DNA of 64,000 bases, taken from positions 1 to 64,000 of the forward strand of contig JBAOKB010000142.1 of NCBI GenBank assembly GCA_037044905.1, given 5' to 3'. A model generated the notes under the pieces. That model searched no databases. It saw nothing but the letters and a program-made list of their open reading frames with translations, and had not been told where the DNA came from. This stretch comes from Hortaea werneckii (lineage: Eukaryota > Ascomycota > Dothideomycetes > Mycosphaerellales > Teratosphaeriaceae). Below, piece after piece: positions 56,400 through 64,000 of the stretch (the first letter of the stretch is position 1; the number at the start of each line of letters is the position of its first letter). Position numbers and translations under genes: made by a program.

Positions 56400-56901
56400 G
56401 AGAGATAGAGGCTTAATTTTAAACTTTATAGTAAAGCCTATCTACCCCTAATTACTATTTAAAGCTACTCTTATACCTTAATAACTAAATAAACTCGCTA
56501 GTTACTCTTATATTTTAACTAGAAGCTAGACGTATACTCTAACAAAATAGCTATAGCGCTCTTTAATAAATAGAGTATTAAAGTAGCTATTTATACTATT
56601 TATAATTACCTTAAAGCTAAGGGTTAGTTATATATATAAGTAAGGCGAAGGGCTTTAATATATAGTGTACTATTATAAGCGCTATAGTTTAAAAGTTATA
56701 GTAGATAGAGGCCTAAATAGCTCGTATTCTATAATAAGAGTACTACTAGTAACTATACTAATTAAAGGTACTATAGATAGTTACTAAGAGATTAATATCT
56801 AGTAATAAATAATAGACTAAAGGGCGAAAGATATTCTATACTAATTCTATTAACTATTAATAGATATCTTCTAGATATAATACTAATTATAAAGGGTTCT
56901 A
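56400..56901 (+). pseudogene. Tc1/mariner-like DDE transposase relic, left half
   Basis: The plus-strand frame ending at 56901 carries, between stops, remnants of an N-terminal helix-turn-helix region (YLKAKG-like end near 56620) and the first DDE block. The equivalent of the LVFYDES motif and the SILILLTINGYL motif of fungal IS630/Tc1-like transposases can be recognised as LVFYNKS and SILILLTIN. The catalytic Asp of the first block reads as Asn, as C-to-T mutation of the other strand would produce. The gene stops at the Ty3/gypsy insertion and resumes at 63743. The element is dead; its terminal inverted repeats were not found. Confidence 0.7.
56897..56901 (+). repeat. Target-site duplication, left copy (TTCTA)
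   Basis: The five bases TTCTA directly before the left LTR (which starts TGTTAC) match CTCTA after the right LTR except for one C-to-T change. Five-base duplications are normal for Ty3/gypsy integration. Confidence 0.72.
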
Positions 56902-57303
56902 TGTTACAACTCTATAAAGTAGTATTATAGGTTTAGAGCTCTTTAGAACAGATGTATTAAAACAACTAGGTTATAGGATAACTAATTATAATAAGGCTAT
57001 TAGTTTTCTACCTAATAGTCGGATTATAATATAAGTTAAATATACAAACTCTTAGTAAGAAACATATTTAGTTATATATATAAAAAATTCGTGTTTTTAT
57101 ATATTTAATCGCTTAGTCGCTTAGTAATTAGTCGCTTAGTAATCGCCTAGTCGCTTATCGACTAGTCGCTTATTTATATATATATAGTTAGTCGCCTATT
57201 AAGGCGGCGCTTACCTATATATAGATTATATAACCCTTCTCTTCCCTAGCCCTTACTAACTAATTATTTTAGGTCTAACTATTTTATAACTATATTTATA
57301 ATA
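56902..57303 (-). repeat. LTR (3' LTR of the minus-strand element)
   Basis: 402 bp, starting TGTTAC and ending ATAATA (GTAACA before mutation). It aligns over its whole length with 63341-63742; the differences (about thirty) are nearly all C/T or G/A transitions. An inner stretch (about 57105-57170) has repeated GTCGC/TTAGTAAT words. Confidence 0.92.
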
Positions 57304-60300
57304 CTATCCCCCTTTTAGCCTAGCTTTGTCCCTAAAACTTATAATATCGCTATCCCTACGTATTTTATAATAATTTATAACACTTCTTCTTCTTTCTATA
57401 ATATCTCTCTAATTAGAAACTTCTTCTTCTAAAAAAAGATGTTCGCGCCTCGCTACTAAAATCGAAAAGAATAGTCGTTTAGTTTTCTTTTTTTATAAAT
57501 GTTGTTTAATATATAACTACCTTTATATTATTATATTTAATTTAACTAACCTTTAGTACTCTAAATATATACGTTAAGGTAAAAAATATATAAATATATC
57601 TTAGGAATCTTTAAATAAAATTTATAAAGAATACTAATAAAAAGTAGATAAGGATAAGGAGTTGTTAGCGACTATAATAACTTAGTTAATACAAAATAAG
57701 AGGATCCTTTATTAGGCTAAGGGTTATACGACTCGGAAAGCTAAATGTCTTATATTAGAGATAGAGACTAAGGGTATTTTCGAGAATAATAGGAACTATC
57801 CTATAGTAGCTACTACTATAAATTTTACTCCTTTAATAATAGAGATTTTTAAAAATATAGATTAGTCTATCGACTTTTCTAGTAGTATTAGTATAGTAAC
57901 TTCGGGTAGTTAAGATTAGTAAGTAGTTCCTATATATTTTTGTCGCTAGAATATCCTTTTTATTTAATAAAATATTACTAACTCCTTTTATTATAGTTTT
58001 TAATCTTTTTAACCTTATATTTATTATCTTTCTATTCTTAGTAATAAAATGTAGTTTATAGTATAGTATTAGGGTATATAGGTTCTAACAAGGATACGTA
58101 GAATACTAAATAGACTTTAGTATTTAGTAGAAGCTCGAGTCGGTAGCTAACTACTCCTTTCTATTTAATAATTAAAAATAGTCTAACTTTAATATAATCT
58201 AGTTTTTTTATTTTCTATTTTGTTTTTAGGTTTTTTATTAGAAGGTATATTTTATCCCTCTTTTTAAGCTAAGGTACTATTTTTAATTCTTTAAATCGCT
58301 ACTTCTAAATTTACTACTACGAGTATTAAATTATATCTCGGGTAGTTATATATACCTTTTATAATTCTCTTATTATAACTATAGCTTTATTGGCTTTTAC
58401 TAATATTTTTAGTTTTATAAACAAGTTAGGTATTTTTCTATAATTTAGAAAAAATAGCGATTCTTTTATTATTTCTAGTATATTGTTATTTAATACTAGT
58501 TATATTATTAGTAGTAGCGAAACTTAATTGTTTTACGTATAGTTAATATAATACTATAAATATACTTCGAGTAATTAATTTATTCTTTTAGTCTAGCTAT
58601 CTATTTCTAGGTAGAATGCTATAAATAGCTTATATTTAATTCTAATTTATCCTATAACTAACTTTTAGAAGTTTAATATAAATAACTTATCTCTATTAGT
58701 AATAAAACTTTCTAGAATTCTATAATGTCTAATAAGCCTATCTAATATAAGGTATATAAGTTTTATAGTTATTATTAATCCTTTATATAGTATAAAATGT
58801 ACGTACTTAATTAAGGTGTCTACTATAATAAATATTAAATTATAAATAACTCTAGTAGCTAGGTCCTTAGATAGTAATAGCTTTATAATAAAGTCTATTA
58901 TAACTTCTCTCTACGGCGTATCCAAAGGTTCTTAGAATTAAAGATTACTATATTTCGTATGTTATAATATCTTATTCTTTTAGTAACTATCGTATTGTTT
59001 AATATAATTGGTAACCTTTTTCTATATCTATAGGAAAGTAAAATTTTGCCTAATTAAATTAATTATTCTCGTAATTCCTAGATATTCTATAGTTTAGCTA
59101 TTATAGTAATTTTTAATATACTTATATTCCTTTTCCTATAGAACTTAGTACTTTCTATATTTAATAAGGAATTCTTCCTATTTGTCTTATAGAATATAGA
59201 GAATATAATTAAATTTTTATATATTTATAATAAGGCTTCTATCCTTATTAACTTTAAATATAGCTTTCGAGTTTTGCTCTTTGCCTTCTATATAGTCGCT
59301 TCTTCTATTTAACGTATCTACGCGCCTATTGTCTTTGCCTAATATATACTAGATATCGAACTTATATTATTTAAGTAGTTCTAACTATTTATACTATTAA
59401 TATAATAGATCCTTAGTAGTTATAAAATATTAAAGGTTCTTATAGTTAATATATATTATTAATCCTATAGCTCTTTTATAGTAAACTCTCTAATATTATA
59501 ATACTATAATAATCGCTAATAGTTCTTTATTATAAATCTTATAATTCTATTCTACTAGTATTATTTTCCTCGAATAATATACTACTAAGTGTCTCTTACT
59601 ATTATATTTTTAAGTAAGGCAAGTACCTATTACTAAATTAGATATATTAGTTTCGACTTATACTAGTTTTTTTATATCGAATAGTATAAGTATTAGTAAT
59701 TTTATATATACTTATTTAAGTTATTAGAATACCTCCTCTTATTTCTCTATCTATATAAACTTAGTATCCTTTTTTATAAGATTTATAAATAGGATTATAA
59801 GTTTAGAATATCCTTCGACAAACTTTCTATTATAGTTTATAAGTCTTAGAAAGGCTTAGATTTCTATAACATTTTTTAATATTAGCTATTTCTTAATAAA
59901 TTAGATTTTCTTTAGATCTATTTTAATTCTAATAGTATTAATAATAAATCCTAGGAATTCGATTTCCTTCTTATAGAATTTATATTTCTTAGGTACGGTC
60001 TTAAAGTCTACTATATTAAGTTGTTCTAATACTACTTATATATCTTTAGTATATTGTTCTTAGCTTCCTTAGATAAAAATTAGGATATTATTAATATATA
60101 TTATAACTATAATATTAAGTAAGTCTCGTAATATATTATTAACGAGTTGTTAATATATTACTAGGGCGTTTATAAGTCCTATTAATATAACTCGAAATTA
60201 ATAGAGTTTATAGTATGTTCTAAAGGCTATTTTCTATTCTTCTCCTTTAGCTATTTGTACTATATAGAATATATCTTATAGATTAATTTTTAAATACTAG

Positions 60301-63300
60301 TTTACTTTAGTAAGTTAATCCTATATTTCTTTAATATTAGGTAGTAGATATCGGTTCTTAACTATAACTTTATTAAATCGTCGATAGTCGATTACTATTT
60401 ATAGTTTCTCTTCTTTTCTTAGAATAAATATTATTAGTAAAGTAGCTAGCGATTAAAATTTTTCTATTTATCTTTTATCGCTCTTTTCTTTTAGTTATTA
60501 TTATTACTCTTCGAGCTTTTTTTTAAATAATTTATATAATAGCCCCTATAGTAGATCTTTACTAAGCTAAAATTGTATTTAGTAATCCTATAATTAATGT
60601 CTAAGTAAAGCGGCTAATCCTTCCTCTTTTTAGAAGAGCAGTTTATATTTTTTAAACTCTTTAGGAATTTCTAAAAGTACGTTAATTCTCCCTTTATCTC
60701 TTACCTTATAACTTAGCTAAGCTAACTTAGTATCTATAGAAACTATCTTCTTACTATTTCTATTAGAGTATATTATTGGTTAATATTCTAATTCTTAAAA
60801 CTATCTTTCCTTATCTATTATTATATACTATTAATATATAGGGTAGATATTAGTAATATAACTATATCGCTTAAATTTAAGTACTCCTATCTTCTAATTT
60901 ACTAAAAGGTTATACTTCTTTAACTAAGGTGTCTTTATTATAATATTGTAACTAGCTATATTAATAATATTTAAGCTAATAATCTTATAGTACTATTAAA
61001 TAGCTAGGACTAGTAGTATTATTTTACTATCTACTATAAATAGGAATAATCTATCTACGACTATTAATTTGTATCCGCTGTCTTTCTTTCTTTAAGTAGC
61101 AATCCTATTTTATTAAATAAAGCTAATCGATATAAAGTTTCCGCTAGCTCTAGAATTAATTATAGCTTATATTTTATATCCGTTAATAATATATTTAGTA
61201 TAGAATACTAATACTTCTAATATTATAGAAGCTTTAATATTATTTACTTCCTAATAACTACTCCTATTAATAGGGATCCTTCGTTTTTTAAATAGTATCC
61301 TAGCGAGTTAGTATTCTTAAGACAGATCTTCTAATTAAGGGGTCTGCCTTTAAGTCCTAGGATAACCTTTCTTTATATTATTAATATTTTAACCTATCCT
61401 TTAATAGTAGCTTTAATATAGTTTAGTATTATGTTTTTCTATATTAGTAGTTATACTAGCTATCTTATAGATCTTAGTTTCTATTAGCTTACTACTTTAA
61501 TTAATTTATTCTTTATTACCTCTAATAATATAAAATTTTTTTAATATATTTCCTAGATTTAGTATAATTTATAGAGTCGTCTTTTAACGATTTGGATTTA
61601 TTCTCTAATTCCTCTCGAGATATAAATTCTATTAGGTATAATATAACTTCTGTCTTATTAGAATATACTTCTAATTAGTAGTCGATCTAATATATATATT
61701 ATTATATTGTAATTAATATTAATAAGTTTATAGTTCTAGAATATTACTCTTAAATAGTCGAGTATTATATCGAACTTAAGTAGGTAAAGTCGTCGTTTCT
61801 CTTAGATTTTAGGGAATATAAGTTCGATTTAGTTAGTAATAAAAAGTATTATCTTTTAAGCTAATCCTACTCCTAAGACTTTAAAATAGTATACTTTAAG
61901 ATTATCTAGTTTATTGTTATTAGTATACTCGTATTCTAATAAGTTACTCTCTTATTTCTATAATATCTATATAGCTTATTATAGTTAATCTACTTATTAT
62001 AAAATCTATTATAACTATTCTAGGTTTAGTCCTATAAGTTCTAGTTTAGTATTATTATTTAGTAGAGATTCTTCTTCCTCTAATAGTTCTTCCTCCTACT
62101 TAAGAGATATGTTTTTTTATAGAGTTACATCCTTCTAATTAAATAGTAGTAGAGACCTTCCTCTTTAGAAATTTCCTAAATTTCTTTTCTCCTATAATAG
62201 CTACCTCTATATTATTATATTAAATTCTATTTTAGCCTTACGTAGTTTCTTAGAATAGTAACTATTTATTTACTTATCTAATTTATAGGTCTTATAATAA
62301 TCGTCGTAGTAACCTATTTAATATATAGCCTTATAGTTTAGTTCTATTTTTAGTTCCTTAACAAGTTTTAATATATTATAAGCGCCTTGTCTATTATTTA
62401 TTTTGTTAATAGGTTCTTTTACTAGTATTATATTAAGCTACTCCTATAGTTGTACCTTTTATCTATAGTAGTCTTATACGTAATACTTTATTTTATAGTA
62501 ATTATAGTACTCTAGTCCTTCGCATTTCTTTCTTCTATTACTATTCCCTTTACCTTTAGCTCTATATATATCTTTTCCTTTTGGCTTATATTAGATAATA
62601 TCTAATTCTATAGTATTAGGATCGCGACGAGATCTTCTAGTCTAGCTAGTCGGATTATAACTAGATTATCCGCGATACTATCTATTATAGTATTTCTCCT
62701 ATTAGCGTTTATATAGCTTATTATTAATTTTAATAGCTATTTAGATTATTTGTTCTAGTATGTTTTATATTATACTACTATATATAAATTTATCCTTAAT
62801 ATTATCTTTTAACCCTTAGTAATATATAGTAAATAGGGCTTATTTATCCTAACTAGTCTTACCTAAATACTTTCTAAATTTAATAGTATACTAAAAGGTA
62901 GATGTCTTCTATATAAAATATTAGATAACTCGGATAGCGACTTGTTTATTGTTACTTAAACTATAGATATTATAGATAGCTTCGATAAAGTTATTCTAGT
63001 TATTAAAAATTCCTTTAGTGTCTTAGTTATTAATAAAAACATTCTATAGATATAGTTAAATCTATTACTAAGCTTATCCTTAAAGGTAGGACAATATAAT
63101 AATAGTTTTTTTTATATCTTAATTAATTCCTTCTATTCTAAAGAAAATTATAAGTTAGTTAAACTAATCGTTAAGCTTAGAATATTCTTTATAAAAGAAG
63201 TCTAGCTTAACAACTTTAATATTGTTGTTAGACCTATTAGTTAGTACTATACTAGCTAGTTGTAGTTATATATTAGTATCTTATTAATTATTAGAAGCTA

Positions 63301-63340
63301 TTGTTGTCTAAAGTATAAAGTTCCTTAAGAGTATTTAAAG
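57304..63340 (-). pseudogene. Dead gag-pol of the Ty3/gypsy element
   Basis: Read on the minus strand, protein-like stretches are broken by RIP stops. The RT palm box reads VIIYINNILIF, where functional relatives have Asp-Asp in place of Asn-Asn. The thumb region holds KKEIEFLGFII. RNase H has KELLAII and KNL.YF stretches, with its first Asp mutated. Integrase has FITNRDKLF, matching the second catalytic Asp segment. A possible zinc-knuckle remnant lies near 62280-62340. Gag should be to the right of about 62000. No part can encode an active protein. Only short native pieces are quoted. Confidence 0.85.
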
Positions 63341-63742
63341 TATTACGACTCTATAAAGTAGTGTTATAGGTTTAGAGCTCTTTAGAATAGATGTATTAAG
63401 ACAACTAGGTTATAAAATAACTAATTGTAATAAGGCTATTAGTTCTCTACCTAATAGTCGGATTATAATATAAATTAAATATACAAACTCCTAGTAAGAA
63501 ACGTACCTATATATATATATAAAAGATTCGTGTCTTTATATACTTAATCGCCTAGTCGCTTAGTAATTAGTCGCTTAGTAATCGCCTAGTCGCTCGTCGA
63601 CTAGTAGCTTACTTATATATATATAGTTAGTCGCCTACTAAGGCGGCGCTTACCTATATATAGATTATATAACCCTTCTCTTCTCTAGCCCTTACTAGCT
63701 AATTGTTTTAGGTCTAACTATCTTATAACTATGTTTGTAACA
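63341..63742 (-). repeat. LTR (5' LTR of the minus-strand element)
   Basis: 402 bp, starting TATTAC (TGTTAC before mutation) and ending GTAACA. It is the direct-repeat partner of 56902-57303. On the minus strand it would have carried the promoter of the element. Confidence 0.92.
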
Positions 63743-64000
63743 CTCTATTAAAAAAGATTTTTATCTTTATTAGCTATAGTATATAGTATTACTACTACTA
63801 ACTCTAGGATATTATATCTTTATAATAGATAACTACTCTATATACTATAGAGAAGATATTTAGCTACTCTATAATAGCTTTAGTATCTAACTAGAATATT
63901 TGTCGCCTTATCTACTAGATTATAATCTTATTAAATCGATTTTTAGTATACTAAAGAGGTAGATCTAGAGGTACTAGGACTAGTACGAGTTTGTTAAGAG
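63743..64000 (+). pseudogene. Tc1/mariner-like DDE transposase relic, right half
   Basis: After the right LTR the plus-strand frame continues the DDE transposase interrupted at 56901. Visible are IIDNYSI (second catalytic Asp block, where relatives have DNxSIH) and LEYLSPY followed by DYNLIKSIFSILKR (third block, where relatives have PDxNPIE; the Glu reads as Lys). Intervening Gln codons are stops. It runs to the right edge of the window, so the end and inverted repeat are not seen. The first five bases (CTCTA) are the right copy of the target duplication. Confidence 0.75.

Larger units (their letters stand above)
56902..63742 (-). mobile_element. Ty3/gypsy LTR retrotransposon, RIP-inactivated
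   Basis: A 6,841-bp element bounded by two 402-bp direct LTRs with TGTTAC...GTAACA-type ends and a 5-bp target duplication. The coding strand is minus, so the 5' LTR is the right one (63341-63742). Pol order along the minus strand is reverse transcriptase (YxDD box near 60084-60097), RNase H (about 59420-59680) and integrase (about 58560-59060). This RT, RNase H, integrase order defines Ty3/gypsy (Metaviridae-like), not copia. All frames contain many TAG/TAA stops from RIP. The primer-binding site and polypurine tract could not be assigned with confidence. The insertion split a DDE transposase gene, so it is younger than that element. Confidence 0.9.
51870..64000. other. AT-rich, RIP-mutated transposon block
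   Basis: From about 51870 to the right edge the sequence changes abruptly to TA-rich DNA saturated with TAG/TAA. CA and TG dinucleotides are rare, while CG and GC remain, as in TCGCTTAGTCGCC and AAGGCGGCGC. This is the footprint of RIP, which changes C to T mainly in CpA on both strands of duplicated sequences. No intact reading frame of note remains. Former Gln codons (CAA/CAG) appear as stops. The block holds at least two nested elements listed separately. Such regions are usually heterochromatic in ascomycetes; whether this one is subtelomeric or centromeric cannot be told, and no telomere repeat is present. Confidence 0.93.

Noticed and set aside
51870..56400. Starship captain (DUF3435 tyrosine recombinase) in the AT-rich block
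   Set aside because: I looked for the Arg...His-x-x-Arg...Tyr pattern and flanking cargo but saw none that I could support through the RIP stops.

Overview
This window is filamentous ascomycete (Pezizomycotina) nuclear DNA. The genes are dense and carry short introns of about 48-190 bp with GT..AG ends, often with a CTAAC-like branch site. The content includes a Fig1-type mating protein, an HPC2/ubinuclein homologue, an RbdB-type rhomboid, a QDE-2-class Argonaute, and an AT-rich block with the pattern left by repeat-induced point mutation (RIP). Gene style suggests Dothideomycetes, but that is inference.

Layout. 0-11 kb: metacaspase (cut by the left edge), HNH protein, HAD dehalogenase-like protein, BTB/POZ protein, PP28/PDAP1-like phosphoprotein, Sec14-like lipid transfer protein. 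11-19 kb: a very large low-complexity protein whose frame is broken by one in-frame TAG, then Fig1. 19.5-30 kb: Argonaute, a fungal-specific proline-rich protein, GPI transamidase subunit GAA1 and a divergent rhomboid. 31-41 kb: RPAP1-like protein, HPC2-like histone chaperone subunit, mitochondrial ribosomal protein uS2m and a fungal-specific 811-residue protein. 41.6-43.7 kb: an unexplained array of eight degenerate ~225-255 bp units. 43.8-51 kb: Ymc-type mitochondrial carrier, COG3, and a two-RRM protein. 51.87-64 kb: a gene-free AT-rich block.

The AT-rich block is nested transposon wreckage. A complete but inactivated Ty3/gypsy element (56902-63742, coding on the minus strand, two 402-bp LTRs) has inserted into a Tc1/mariner-like DDE transposase gene whose halves lie on either side. 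Its 5-bp target duplication differs by one C/T, as RIP would cause. In the block CpA/TpG is almost gone while CpG and GpC survive.

The protein-coding genes are mostly unlinked housekeeping functions: secretion and membranes (Sec14, GAA1, COG3, rhomboid), transcription and chromatin (RPAP1, HPC2), mitochondria (uS2m, carrier), and genome defence (Argonaute, alongside the RIP footprint). No operon-like or secondary-metabolite cluster is visible. The best candidate for something undescribed is the eight-unit array upstream of the carrier. Exon limits were read by eye from splice signals and reading-frame continuity; several start codons therefore differ from the longest open frame.
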